The notes under the pieces were generated by a model that saw only the letters and a program-made list of their open reading frames with translations, searched no databases and was not told the DNA's origin. A stretch of 64,000 bases of DNA, taken from positions 15,290,329 to 15,354,328 of the forward strand of contig OX463836.1 of assembly GCA_949825045.1 (NCBI GenBank), in the 5' to 3' direction. Each line of letters starts with the position of its first letter. The first letter of the stretch is position 1. This document shows, piece after piece, positions 20,476 through 32,200 of the stretch. A program made the translations under genes and the position numbers. This DNA is from Argyresthia goedartella. Taxonomy: Eukaryota > Arthropoda > Insecta > Lepidoptera > Argyresthiidae.

Positions 20476-20987
20476 ATTGAAGTTAAAGTAATGCTAAATA
20501 TGAGTACTTACTAGAAAGAGTAGGTATACCACATGTACAGTTATAGGTTATAGGTAAATTGTCATGAGAAGGTTAAAGGATTTTCGAAATTTGTGCCCTT
20601 TAAACTAATTGCCAGCCACTTACTTGATAATAGAAACCTTCTTGTAGCCTCTCTTCTTCTCCTCTCGACTCCTCTTTGGACTTTGACCACCGGAAGTGAC
20701 CTCGTGGCGTCTTCGACCGCCGTAAATTGATGATTTTCCAATTAAATTTGGTTGAAATCTTCTCGTAGGTAAAGATCTGATCGGTTGTAGCACCTGGATC
20801 CCTTCTCCGCCGGAAAAATTGGTTGAATCCACCACGCACGTCACACGTGGCGTTGTCGGATCGGAATCACGGGATGGCCGCCTCACCGCTCGGTTTTCCT
20901 CCGCCCTTGTCGTTCGGCTCGATTCGCCAAGCTTCTCCTCCTAGCGTATTCGTGTGAGAGTATCTTCTCACGTCGGGGTCACCAAAA
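20476..20987 (-). other. BEL-3 leader and primer-binding site
   Basis: 512 bp between 5' LTR and gag start. The primer-binding site is 20968-20984 (minus strand TGGTGACCCCGACGTGA), three bases from the LTR, of the type typical for BEL/Pao elements. No upstream competing long frame was judged real. Confidence 0.85.
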
Positions 20988-21270
20988 TGTTAACTCGTGG
21001 ATGAAGGTTGAGCAGGAACCGGGACGGGCGGAGAAAATGAAAGCTTCAAGTACGTGCTGCTTCGATAGTGTATATTTGGAAAGAGAGCCTTTTCTAATTG
21101 ACTTACAGCTTATATATAAACAGTAAAGACTACAACGCCACTTATTGGCGGCTATTCTAGGAACTATCTCCTATCGTCATCGACCGGGGGAAGCTACAGC
21201 CATCTATGCCACGAAACAGTACACGCTTAAATGCATAGATGGCGTTGTCAATCGGTTTCACGATTTGACA
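20988..21270 (-). repeat. BEL-3 5' LTR
   Basis: 283 bp, identical to the 3' LTR. On the minus strand it runs TGTCAAATCG ... GAGTTAACA. It contains a TATATATAA box at 21111-21119 (minus strand TTTATATATA), placed so that transcription would start in the LTR, and an inverted repeat around CGCCATCTATGC near its start. Confidence 0.95.
21111..21119 (-). promoter_or_regulatory. Putative TATA box of BEL-3 5' LTR
   Basis: A TATATATAA-type run at mid-LTR in the correct orientation upstream of the leader. The transcription start is not visible. Confidence 0.5.
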
Positions 21271-21953
21271 AGGTTCTTGAGGACTGTATTTTGATACACA
21301 ACTGCATTCGTTTTTACGCCTTTCTTACAAAAATGTACCTCAGTTAAGCCCCAATAAGAGACTCCCAACCAAACCATGAGCGAGGATGGAAAATGACCTC
21401 GTTGGATACGCGGAATACGGTTGCTCGCTTCTTCACTGCTGTGTGCATACACCTTATCATTTTGTTTGTTGTAGCTCTCTTCTACGGTGAAAATTTTTTC
21501 ATCCGAAAAAAGAATTTCCCGATGCTTTATTCCCGCGTACCGCTTCAACAAAGCGCGGCATCTCTTCAGTCTCAGGTCCATTAAACGAGCGTCCAAACGA
21601 TGTCCTGTTTTTCTTCGATATGCCCTAAGCCCTAAGTCTTCAATTAACACCCTTTTCACAGTGGTCCTGCTTAACCCCATCTGAAGGGCCAACAGTTTCT
21701 GCTTACGTATGGGATTTCTTTGAATTCGCGCCTTCACAGCTTTTATCACTGCTGGAGTCCTAACAGAGCGAGGGCGACCACTTCTTGACCTGTCATCTAC
21801 ACTAGAGTCTTCATTGTATCGTTTTATGGTACGATAAACGAATCTTTTGGTTATATTCAAATTTTTCAGTAAGTCGAAAATCTGAATTGGCGCGTAACCG
21901 CAACGATGCAACGCAATAACTGCGACACGGTCTTCTTTAAGTGTCCACTCCAT
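21258..21953 (-). pseudogene. DD37D mariner transposase, N-terminal part
   Basis: Start chosen at the Met of MEWTLKEDRVAVIALH (an upstream Met at 21986 is possible). Helix-turn-helix DNA-binding domains occupy roughly the first 110 residues, with a GRPRS hook (SRSGRPRSVRT). The catalytic domain begins with EILFSDEKIFTVEE, whose Asp is the first of the triad, followed by VWLGVSYWG. The frame runs into the BEL-3 LTR at VLKNLV and stops artificially at 21258; the rest lies at 14052-14409. Before BEL-3 landed this half had no obvious stops. Confidence 0.88.
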
Positions 21954-22098
21954 ATTTAAAAATGAGGAAAATTCTAAAATGTACACATTTTTATTTTCAT
22001 GAAAAATTCGAAATTCGAATTCAATAAACTTTTTTGTGGCCAGCGTTCTAAATTGAAAAGTTTTTATTGTGTGACAGAACTTATGACCTGACTGTGTA

Positions 22099-22294
22099 TA
22101 TGCGACGCAGCTATAGTTGGTTTAACTAAGTTCAACTTGACATCAGCTTATTTTAAGAGTAATATGACATGCACCCCTCTTGGGAATTCACCTGTTAATT
22201 ATACTTTGCATGCAACATTGGAATCTGTTCCAAGTAATTTAAATTAGTTCATAAGACAATAGAGGAAATCTCTAGCATACAAGAGCCACTAAAT
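22099..22294 (+). other. LINE-A inter-ORF spacer
   Basis: Resumes LINE sequence after the mariner (first 12 bases parallel to LINE-B 61377) but diverges from LINE-B soon afterwards. No gene seen. Confidence 0.5.
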
Positions 22295-23938
22295 ATGTCA
22301 AAATGTAAGCCCCAGTTAAATATTGCCTATCAAAACATCCAGGGGCTACCTGGCAAAGAACTTGTATTAGAATTATTTCTAAAAAATTCTGACATTGATA
22401 TTATTTGTGTTACTGAACACTGGTTGAAGGAAAATATGATGTCTTTTAACATAAATAATTACAAAATTGTCAGTTGTTACAATAGAAAGACTGCTGATAG
22501 AGGTGGTTCTTTAATCTTAGTGAAAAATAATATTAAGGTGAAACAACGGAAAGATATTCTTGCACTTACTGTTGAAAGACAAATAGAGGTATCCTGTGTT
22601 GAGTTAGATAGCCATATTATTGTTTGTGTCTACAGGCCACCGAGGGATGAAAAAGGCCATGGAAATTTCGAAATATTTGAGAAAATTATGGAGGAAGCCC
22701 TCATTAAACTTTGTAATAACAGAAAAAAGTTAATTATTTGTGGCGATCTTAATGTAGATCTGCTTGTAGATACAACACTGAAGCGACGATTAATAACTCT
22801 GTTCAAATCATTTAATTTATGTCATGTATTTCTAGAGCCGACTAGAATTACCCTTACCAGCCAAACTTGCTTAGAAAACGTTTTTTGTGACTGTGCATTC
22901 ACAAGTAAAAGTGTTATTAATGGCTTACCTTCCGATCACAGTGGTCAGTTCATTCCCAATTGCTATTAAGGATAAGACTGGTCCATCATTTTATAGACCT
23001 ATTACATCCCATAGACTAGAGACATATACGAAAAACTTAGATATTTTGCCAGTACCGGATTTTAATGAACAGAACCCAAACAAAATCTACTCAGACTTCT
23101 TCAACATTATTCAGACAGAATTCAATAAAGTTTCAAATTAAAGAAAGTCAGTGACTACAACGGTAAATCTAAATTTAATGACTGGGCAACGTTTGGAATT
23201 CGTAAAAGTAGAGTTATCTTGTATGACCTTTATGATCAAAAAACCTATAACTTTGATCGAAAATTTCATGACTATGTTAAAAAATATTCCAAAACTTTCA
23301 AGTTGGTTTGTAGAACTGCAAAAACTTTACACATCAATATAAAAATTCAAAATTCAAATAATAGAATGAAAACAGTTTGGCAAATAATAAACCGCGAAAC
23401 TGGCAAAGTTATACGAAGGGACAGTGATTTCTGCCTAAAGATAGGTGATGATGTTGTTAAATCCAATGCTGATGTTGCTTGAGCTTTTGAAACATTCTTC
23501 ACCAATGTACCCGTACTCACAACGGACCGTCTAAATTCATCTCCATTTGAAGCAGAGACTTTATTAAAAAATAACACTAGCGTCAGTAATGTATATTTAA
23601 AATTTCATCATGTATATCCCCAGGACATTGTCAAAACGGACCGTCTAAATTCATCTCCATTTGAAGCAGAGACTTTATTAAAAAATAACACTAGCGTCAG
23701 TAATGTATATTTAAAATTTCATCATGTATATCCCAAGGACATTGTCAAAAAGTTTAAATTACTTAACTTAAAAAATACGGAAGACCTGTGGGTATATCAG
23801 TCAAAGTCATTGGTTCAGTAATTCTAGTTATAGCCCCACACTTAGCTTATATATTCAATAAATATGTTGACGATGGGGCTTTTCCAGACCTCATGAAACA
23901 CAGTAAACTTATACCGCTGTTCAAATCGGGAGATAAGA
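22295..23938 (+). pseudogene. LINE-A ORF2, endonuclease and start of RT, decayed
   Basis: ATG 22295 opens 224 codons of endonuclease (LNIAYQNIQGLPGK, IICVTEHWLKE, VCVYRPPRDE, LIICGDLNVDLL, LPSDHSGQ). A frameshift near 22950 breaks it; further frames continue the RT N-terminus (YRPITSHRLETYTK, TYNFDRKFHDYVKKYSK, TVWQIINRETGKV). A 38-codon in-frame tandem duplication is at 23521-23748. The sequence matches LINE-B ORF2 codon by codon until AHL...LIPLFKSGDK at about 23938, where it changes abruptly to a different LINE. RT palm motifs of this family are absent. It cannot encode active protein. Confidence 0.85.
23521..23748 (+). repeat. 114-bp tandem duplication in LINE-A ORF2
   Basis: Two adjacent copies, 23521-23634 and 23635-23748, near identical. 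The period is exactly 38 codons so the frame is kept (TDRLNSSPFEAETLLKNNTS in each copy). LINE-B carries a single copy. Confidence 0.92.
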
Positions 23939-24579
23939 TTACCTTCCTGTGATTGTCCTATTCTAGAACGTTCAAGCACCATTAAGTACCTTGGGGTTGT
24001 GGTAGATGATAAGTTATCCTGGATTCCGCAAATAAATTCTGTTGCCGGTCGTACTAGGAAACTTATATACGTTTTTAAGAGTCTTAGGGATGTTCTTAGT
24101 CAGGATATGTTAATACGTACTTACAAGGCGCTGGCTGTATCTGTTCTCACCTACTGTATTACTTCTTGGGGGGTGCTGCAAAGACACATTTGATAGAGGT
24201 TGAGCGTGCACAACGGGCTCTTCTTAAGGTAATGAAAAGATTACCTTTTCGCTACCCTACGACTACATTATACAAGGAGTCCAAACAACTTACAGTCAGG
24301 AAGTTATACATTCTCCAATGTGTTTGCAGATTTCACCGTAATATCCATCCAATTCCTGATCACATTAGAAAAAGGGTAGATATAGTCCCATTACCCAACT
24401 TTAGGTCTGTCTTTGCTAGAAGACATTTCTTATACAATGCACCACGTATTTATAACAAACTAAACAAAAGCAACTCTATAAGACGACATAATATTTATAC
24501 ACTTAAAATATATATACACAACTGGTTTGAGGAGTTTGACTATGAAGCAATTGAGCAATTATTTAACTATGCATCTTAA
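23939..24579 (+). pseudogene. LINE-D RT C-terminal (thumb) fragment
   Basis: Reads IKYLGVVVDDKLSWIPQI, KALAVSVLTYCITSWG, then after a one-base change in a G run (about 24165) AKTHLIEVERAQRALLKVMK, and ends in QLFNYAS. These are the conserved post-palm blocks of Jockey/CR1-type RTs. The sequence does not match the corresponding part of LINE-B (which reads FLGITIDSKLQWGPHI), so this belongs to another LINE family fused to truncated LINE-A. The two frames are 23939-24193 and 24166-24579. Confidence 0.8.
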
Positions 24580-24932
24580 ATCTTTACATTTCACGATCAC
24601 GCACACACTCACACACACGCACACACCCTTACACACACACACACACACACACACACCCTCACCCTCATACACACACCCTCATGCATATACACACGCAGGT
24701 CACATAAGGAGTCTTAATACCTTTCTTTTTACTTAACATGTTATTGTAAATACTTACCTTATTTTCGTGTTTTCTTTACGCTAACAAGTTTACAAACGAT
24801 CTATGTAACTGAGTTAAGTAAACACTGAAGCCTGTAACACAGTGTATACTACCACAGGCTTCAGGGTTACTGTAGATTTAAGACATTGTATTATGTTAAA
24901 AAATAAAGAATTATTATTATTATTATTATTAA
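24580..24932 (+). repeat. LINE-D 3' UTR with (CA)n and (ATT)n tail
   Basis: Contains a CA microsatellite (about 24598-24696), a 9-bp stem-loop (GAAGCCTGT ... ACAGGCTTC, 24828-24862) and ends in AATAAAG followed by (ATT)n at about 24908-24932. A 3' stem-loop plus simple-repeat tail is usual for LINE 3' ends recognised by their RT. The tail directly abuts BEL-4. Confidence 0.75.
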
Positions 24933-26426
24933 AATTACCGCTAAAACCCTCGTCACTAAAAATATCAGGAGTTGGCGATCAGCACACACAACACTCTAAG
25001 GCATCAATTACCATTGTATGTAGGCCCACAAACCGTGACACGCCTACAATTACAGCCACAGCCCACATTTTGAAAAATGTTACTGGATACCTACCGCTTG
25101 AGAAGGTACCAGATCTCACACACACAATAGGCCAACCACCGATTCCCCTAGCAGATCGAGGATATCGCACACCAGCTCCGGTTAATCTCATACTCGGCTC
25201 AGACGTTTTAGGTTAGGTTTTGGACGGGACTAAGGTATCGTTGGGCCCCGGGAAGCCTATTGCCTTCGGCACGATTTTTGACTACACATTAATAGGTCCG
25301 ATTGAAAATCTTTACATATCACCGGTCAAATCAGTAATCTCACTCCACACTATCGGCACTCATACAGATCCCAATCCATCCGCTCATGATATACACAAAG
25401 ACCTAGAAAGGTTTTGGGAGTCAGAGGAACCCCAAGTACACAAACATACCAGCCCATTGCAAGACCAGTGCGAGGAAATCTTTCGCACCACAACAAAACG
25501 TGAGCCTACAGGCCAATATATGGTCACACTACCATTTCTGCACAACAGGTATACATATACATAAGGTAACACACATGCAATTGCAGTACGCAGGTTTCTC
25601 ATCAAAGAGAAAAAGCTGCAATCAAACCCGCTCTTTCACTCAAAATACGTAGACTTCATGACAGACTACATAAGGTTAGGCCATATGTCGCTTTGCCATC
25701 CCAACACATTCGCTCATAAACCGCACTTTTATATACCACACCACGGCATATTTAAGTCAGGTACAGAAAAGCTACGCTGTGTATTCGACGGAAGCTGCCA
25801 AAGCTCAAATGGCATAAGCTTAAATGAATGCCTACACACAGGCCCAGCACTTCAACAAAACATTGTTGACATCATCATGTCATTTGGAACTCACTCGGTA
25901 GTATTTAGTACTGACATCCGAATGATGTTCAGGTATATTCTCATTCGCCCAGAACAAAGACATTATCAGCTCATTCTACGGCGGTCGTCACCCGACCAGC
26001 CCCTGCTCACTTATGCGCTCAATACCGTCACATACGGATTACGGTCCAGTCCATATCATGCTATTCGTACTCTGCTCCAATTAGCTAATGACGAAGGTCA
26101 TCGCTACCTTCATGCTGCTCATATTATACGCAGTTCAATTTTCGTCGATGACATACTCACAGGTCATGACTCTGTGGAATCTGCTCAGGTACTTCAAAAT
26201 GAACTCATTGATTTATTGGCCCTAGGTAGCTTCCAGCTCAGTAAATGGACCTCAAACTCACCTCAGCTCCTTGATAGATTCCCTGATGATCAGTGTGACA
26301 TGCCCAAAGATTTCAGCATCACTTCCGACTCAACTTCAATTAAAGCATTAGTCATACAGTGGATCCCTCAAACTGACAAATTAACTTATCGCATTTCTCT
26401 ACCCCCCATAACAAAAATTACAAAAC
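24933..26426 (+). pseudogene. pol: BEL-4 protease end and reverse transcriptase
   Basis: One reading frame with two nonsense codons (25214 and 25562). It starts inside the protease (LEKVPDLTHTIGQPPIP, NLILGSDVLG) and passes through the linker (HDIHKDLERFWESEE) into RT: PHFYIPHHGIFK, LRCVFDGSCQSSNGISLNE, VVFSTDIRMMFRYI (motif A), SSIFVDDILTGH (FVDD catalytic box), FQLSKWTSNSPQLL. The 5' part of the element is missing at the LINE-D tail. At 26427 BEL-5 interrupts it in the codons PITKITK; it resumes at 37167. BEL/Pao family is certain; the element is long dead. Confidence 0.88.
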
Positions 26427-26837
26427 TGTTCGCGACAGAATAGATATCCGCGATTAGGTATAGTCGTAGTATATAAGTTATAGTATAAGTACCTAATAGT
26501 TTTGTAGAGATAGTTTAAGTATTAGTAAGACAATAAAAGTACTGTTTCGTGTGTGTCCTTATTGAAATAAAGATAAATGGTAAATATAGATAACTGATAG
26601 GAACATATGATAGCAGCTAATATAGATAGCAGAATAGCAAATTAGAAACATAGTCCGATAGTAATATAATTAGTATTCAGACAGCTTGTCATTTGTATAG
26701 GTATTATTGTAAATAAATACATCAGTATTACGGTTTAGTTAGCTCTTGCCCGGTAGCGCCACCTACAGAATAAAATGGTGCACTACCGTGCATCGTCCAA
26801 TCGTAGCCTAGCATAGCGCCCGACCCCCTCCCACATC

Positions 26838-26845
26838 TATATAAA
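26838..26845 (+). promoter_or_regulatory. TATA box of BEL-5 LTR (also 33680-33687)
   Basis: TATATAAA in both LTR copies, with identical downstream sequence CAGGTGCCGGGAGCAAATCGG. The Jockey insertion point lies 26-34 bp downstream of the box, about where transcription would start. Confidence 0.6.
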
Positions 26846-26871
26846 CAGGTGCCGGGAGCAAATCGGCCTCT

Positions 26872-27396
26872 CTCCAGCCTCCCTCTGAGGGCGAAGCTCG
26901 GGATCTACAAGACCTACGTGAGATCCCGCCTCACCTACGCGGCTCCGGCATGGTACGCCCTGTACTCGGAGACGAACAAACGGAGACTCCGAGCCCAAGA
27001 GAACCTCTCTCTGCGTACCATCGTCGGCGCCCCCCGCTACGTGAGGAACGCGACAATCCAGAGGGACCTAAGATGGGAAACCGTGGACCAGTTAATCCAG
27101 AGGCTGGAGAAGGGCATGTTCGCGCGTGCGGATGCTTCACATCTTCCGCACATCGCCGAACTAGCGCCGCACCACGCGCGCCCGCCCGACCGCCGCCGCC
27201 TGCCACGCGACCTGGTTGCCTAGCCGGCGATCACCCACTGCATACCAGCGCCACATCAAGACCACCGCCCGCAGGGGCCATCCGATGACCTGTCCACAGG
27301 AGTGAACAGAGGCGATTCTTCGGGAAGAGGTCCGTCGACCTGACCCCGACTCCCCACGCCCCAGAAAGGGTGCGTGAGAAGATTATGAAGAAGAAG
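26872..27396 (+). mobile_element. 5'-truncated Jockey-type LINE in BEL-5 5' LTR
   Basis: 525 bp flanked by a perfect 12-bp TSD AAATCGGCCTCT (26860-26871 and 27397-27408). It encodes the RT C-terminus (LRAKLGIYKTYVRSRLTYAA, then ENLSLRTIVGAPRYVRN, then LAPHHARPPDRRRL) to a stop near 27223, then a 3' UTR ending GAAGAAGAAG. 5' truncation, TSD and simple tail are the marks of target-primed reverse transcription. Confidence 0.93.
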
Positions 27397-27606
27397 AAAT
27401 CGGCCTCTTTGCGCGGCGATCAACGGAACAAGCAACTACTCCGGGATACGGAACTACTGCGAATCAAGACTTTCATTTTGGCGAGGACATCCCGTAGAAT
27501 CCCACAGTCAGGAACACCCCCACGGTGCAGGTAGCGACAGGTGCAGTCAGGTGCTGACCTGTTCAGACGTGCACATTTTGGTCTTTCGAACCGGATCCCT
27601 ACGACG

Positions 27607-29159
27607 ATGCCGCCCAAGAAGCAACCGAAGAAAGCTACGTGTGAAGAGCAAGAAGAGACGCAGCCCGCGCCTCTAGCCAACGCCGACGCCGCCGCTGCCG
27701 CAGCCCCGTCGGTCGAGGCCACAGCCACAGATACAGAAACAGGTACTTTTACAGAGTCCTCAACTAATGCCACGCCGTCATCGCAGCAAACTACAGACAC
27801 TACAGGCTGCTCGACGGAGGCATTCAAGGACACACAGCGGCAGGAACAGGCGGTGGCGTCGGCTCGACAGGACGCTAGCCGCGATTCTGCCAGACCGCGA
27901 GTCAGCACCGTCAAGCAACGGCGCAGCCTACGACTTGCGAAGGCGAGGGAACAGGTGGCACAGCTACAGTTAGAGCTGGCTGCGGCCCGCGTCGCAGTTT
28001 TAGAAGCGGAGGACACAGGTGACGAAGCGAACCCCACGAGACGCCGCGTCAGGAGCCTCCGCCTCCTCCGCTACAGGTACCACCCACATTACAGCCGGTA
28101 CAGCATTCAGAGGTACACAGGGAGGAACCCCCCGTGCGTCCCGCACAGCCGCCCGCACCGCCGCAGGCGCCCGTACAGACACGTCCTGACATGCCGCCAG
28201 CGTGTCCGATCCCGTCCGTTCCAGTACAGTCACAGAACAGTGGGGGCGCATACGCAGACAATAGCGTCGCGCTACCCAACAACAGCATTGCAGAGTTAGC
28301 GCCGCACGCAGCGCGCGCCCGCCGATGAATCCGAGATACATCACAGAACTACAGGCATACAGCGGTTCGCATCATGAATGGTTTCAAGGCGTCATACTAC
28401 GTCACGACTACGTTGTTCACCGAGGTCGAGAACATGGCGCGGCTACGGAGGGCTCTCAAAGGGAAAGCCAAGGAAGCGGTCGAGAATCTACTCATCTACA
28501 GCGCCAACACAACAGAGGTAATGCAGGCATTGGAGGCACGCTTTGGACGACCCGACACGATCGCGCTTACGGAGCTGGAAATACTGCGCGCGCTCGCGCG
28601 CCCGACCGACGCGCCGCGCGACATCTGCACGTTCTCCAGTCGCCTCACGAACGCCGTCGCGACGCTGAAGGCGCTCGACCGCGCCCACTACCTACTCAGC
28701 CCCGAAACAGCAAAGGTAGTGGTCGACAAATTGACACCGACGCTGCGCTACCGATGGTTCGAATTCGCCGCCGACGCGTCAAAAGAAGATGCAGTCCTGA
28801 TCAAGCTAGCGAAGTTCCTGCAGCGCGAAGCCGAGCGTTGCGGCCCATATGCCCAACCGGAAGCATCAGTTACAGAACCGGCGGGAGGAAAGCCGCGTCA
28901 AGCCACGCCCTATCGACCGCAACCCGCTCAGCAGAAAGTGTACGCGACGTCCGGTGGCAACAATAACAACAACAATGCAAATATCAAGTGCCCCCTGTGT
29001 TCGGAACCACACAAGACAGATAGTTGTGTACAGTTTAAGGATGCTACGATCGATGAAAGGTGGGATATTGCAAAATCAAATGGTTTATGTTTCAGTTGCC
29101 TCGGACACCGCAGCAGGACGCACAGATGCAAGCGACGCGCGTGCGAGCGAGACGGTTAA
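27607..29159 (+). pseudogene. gag: BEL-5 gag
   Basis: ATG 27607 (MPPKKQPKKATCEEQEE), Ala/Thr-rich N-terminus, then a basic coiled-coil (RRSLRLAKAREQVAQLQLEL). A frameshift near 28030 moves to a Pro-rich linker (PPPPLQVPPTLQPV), another near 28325 to ITELQAYSGSHHEW, and a third near 28375 into the gag core, which stays open from 28374 to 29159 (FTEVENMARLRRALKGKAKE, SPETAKVVVDKLTP). Zinc-knuckle motifs CPLCSEPHKTDSC and CFSCLGH lie near the end. Three shifts make it non-functional. Confidence 0.8.
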
Positions 29160-29294
29160 GGGAGATGGCACCACAAGATGCTACATTTTTCCCCACGTGC
29201 CCAGACAGAAGCCGTCAACACAGCATAGTCGGCGTTCAAAGCACAAGCTTACCTCAAGATTATCCCGGTAACACTATCGGGTCCATCGGGTGAC

Positions 29295-32200
29295 GTGAGT
29301 ACATATGCATTATTGGACGACGGCTCGACGGTGACACTCGTCGACGAAGATTTGGCGGTCAAGATAGGCGCGGATGGGCCCACAGGCGAGTTGAGCATTC
29401 AGGCGATTGGAGAGACGCGGTTGACGGCTAACTCTAGACGAGTGACGTTGCGGCTGAAGGGTGCATCGGGCGACTGTTATGACATTTCGGCCCGAACGAT
29501 AAATAACTTGCACTTATCCACACAGACAGTAGCCGCGCGAGACATCCGGGACTGCGAGCATTTGCGCAACCTCGAGGGCCTCGTCTACACCAATGCTGAG
29601 CCACGAATACTCATCGGACAGGACCAATGGAACCTGCTCACAGCTACAGAGACGCGGCAAGGGACGCCGTGCCAGCCGGTCGCGTCGCGCACTGCACTCG
29701 GATGGGTGCTACACGGCGCGCGCACGCGGTCAATGGGCCGCGAGATTGCCACGATCAACCACATCAGTACGGAACAGAGTATGGACATACAGCTGAAAAG
29801 GTATTTCGCATTAGAAAGTTTGTTAATTGAACCCAATCAGCCCTGTACCGACGCGACCGTGCGCTCACTGGCAATCCTCGAAGAAAGAGTGTGCGAGAGG
29901 GACGGAACATATACGGTACCACTGTTGTGGAAATCTGCGGATACAGTCATGCTCCCAAATTACAATAACACTCTCCAACGACTTCACAGCTTGGAGATGA
30001 AGCTGGACAGAAACAGCGAGCTCAGGAGGCGCTACCACGGCGAGATGGACGCGCTCATCAAGAAGGGGTATGCTGAGCCAGCACCACCGACGAAACAGCC
30101 GCGATCGTGGTACCTGCCCCAATTCGCAGTAATCAACGCTATGAAGCCCGATAAGGTGAGAGTGGTACATGACGCAGCTGCCAAGACGCGAGGAGTCTCC
30201 CTCAACGACCACCTGATGACTAGACCCGACCTTCTGCAGTCCCTCCCGGGAGTCCTGATGCGTTTCCGGCAACATCGAGTAGCGGTATGCGCGGACATCC
30301 GCGAAATGTTCATGCAGGTCAAGGTACGCGACGAGGACCGCGACGCACTGCGCTACTTATGGAGAGGCGACCGCCGAGACAACGCGCCGCCGGACGAGTA
30401 CCGCTTGACTTCACTGATCTTCGGCGCCACATGCTCGCCGGCAATAGCAATCTACGTGAAGAACAGGAATGCCGAGCGAAACGCAGCCACGCATCCGGAG
30501 GCCGTCTCTGCGATCATTCGCAATCACTACGTGGACGATTATCTCGCGAGCTACAAGACTGAACAGGAGGCCGCCGACATAGCCCGCCAGGTGCGGGACA
30601 TACACAGAGGGGCCCACTACGAGCTCGCGCTTTAGACGTCAAACTCACAGGTTGTACTACAGTCACTCGATGCGACAGAACAGGCGCCCACAGTCGGTCT
30701 CGACGGAGCAGCGCCCACAGAACGAGTGCTTGGCCTCATATGGAGACCCACAGCAGACGTCCTCGAGTTCAACTTGAACCTGCAGCGGCTACCGACGGCA
30801 ATATTGGAGCGACAGGAACCTACCAAGAGGGACATCTTGAAGATACTTATGTTCGTTTTCGACCCGCTAGGCCTAGCAGCTCCAGTAACCATCGGCGCGA
30901 AACAAATATTGCAGGAGGTATGGCGCAGAGGTACCGACTGGGACACTAAGATCGACCGCGACCTGGCAGCACAGTGGCACGAATGGATGAGTCACCTGAC
31001 AGCGCTGCGTGACGTCAGCATCGACCGCTGCTACCTACATTACAGCGACGCCACTAACTTACAATTACATGTATTTGTAGATGCCAGCGAGACAGCATAC
31101 GCAGCTGCGTTGTACTGGCGCGCCACGGATAGCAGCGGGGCGGTACACACATCGCTCATCACTGCCAAGGCGAAAGTGGCGCCACTCACGGTGAAATCGA
31201 TACCACGCCTCGAGCTGCAAGCGGCCGCGATGGGAAGTCGCATGGCGTCCGCCGTCGTTGATGAACACAACCGGAAACCACAGAGTAAGGTATTTTGGTC
31301 GGACAGCAGGACAGTACTGACGTGGCTCAAGAAAGGGGCAAGAACGTACCTACCGTTCGTCGCGCATCGCATCGCCGCCGTGGAGGAGCACAGCACAGTC
31401 AAGGAGTGGCGGTGGGTACCGACGAAATTGAACGTTGCCGACGACGCGACGCGAGCAGTACCACGTGATTTCAACAGTACTCACAGATGGTACACAGGTC
31501 CAGAGTTCCTGCGGCGACCCGAGAAAGAGTGGCCGTGCGACGAGCCCGCCATCATCGCCAACACGGGCGAGGAAAAAGTACACAACATAACAGAAAAACG
31601 TCGATCGCCGCTCACCGAAGCCACGCCCCTACCGGAACGCTTCTCGAGATGGGAGAGGTTGATTCGCGCCACGGCGCGAGTACTACAATTCATACAGGTG
31701 TGCCGCGGCCGCACCGAGCGGGTCAACTACAAACGTACTCAACGCCGCAGTGAAGAGGATGGCGACTGGCGGACGACGAAGGGAGCTAAGAAAACCGCGG
31801 CGCCGCCGCCGATACATAAGGCGGCCACAGCGACGCGCCACCTCCTGCCACTCCGCGCCGAGATACTACGAGACGCAGAAAAACTGGTAATACGAGCCAG
31901 CCAACAGCGCGCCTTCGCAGACGAAATCGAACAGCTGACAAGAGGTCTCGCACCAACGCCGCGTAGTCGACTGCGCCCTCTAGCGGTGGAATTGTTAAAT
32001 GGCACTATCATACTAAAAACTAGAATCGGCGCAACGCGGGACATCGGCGAGCGACAGATGAGGCCGCCAGTCATCGACGGTTGGGACCATGCGACACAGC
32101 TGTACATCGCACACGTACACAGACAGCTGCATCACGCCGGGACGGAAAGCACAATCAATGACTGCCAGCAACACTTCTGGGTGCTGCGCTTGCGACCGAC

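Larger units (their letters stand above)
14415..21270 (-). mobile_element. BEL-3, intact BEL/Pao retrotransposon
   Basis: 6856 bp on the minus strand: 5' LTR at 20988-21270, primer-binding site at 20968-20984, leader, one uninterrupted gag-pol frame (20475-15139), 3' UTR and 3' LTR at 14415-14697. It has a 5-bp TSD, identical LTRs and all catalytic motifs. It is inserted in the DD37D mariner transposase. It is the best candidate for recent activity in the window. Confidence 0.95.
13927..22096 (-). mobile_element. DD37D (maT-like) mariner, split by BEL-3
   Basis: Terminal inverted repeats of about 27 bp: left CATAGTCAGGTCATAAGTTC onward from 13927, right the reverse complement with CACAGTC ending at 22096. 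Each side is flanked by the TA dinucleotide (13925-13926 and 22097-22098). LINE-B at about 61365-61385 has the same sequence uninterrupted (TATAATATATGCG), showing the pre-insertion site. Without BEL-3 (14415-21270 plus one TSD) the element is about 1.31 kb, normal for a mariner. Transposase reads on the minus strand. Confidence 0.92.
26427..27575 (+). repeat. BEL-5 5' LTR with inserted Jockey fragment
   Basis: About 612 bp of LTR once the 525-bp insertion and its 12-bp TSD are removed. It differs from the right LTR by a 15-bp indel near 26463 and scattered substitutions, so the element is not young. A TATATAAA box is at 26838-26845. Primer-binding-like sequence (TTTTGGTCTTTCGAACCGG) follows at 27576. 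Confidence 0.88.

Noticed and set aside
22099..22294. tRNA-like or small RNA gene between LINE-A ORFs
   Set aside because: No cloverleaf or Pol III box arrangement visible.
27420..28037. 205-codon Cys/Ser-rich minus-strand frame
   Set aside because: Antisense to BEL-5 gag in GC-rich DNA; composition artefact with no domain.
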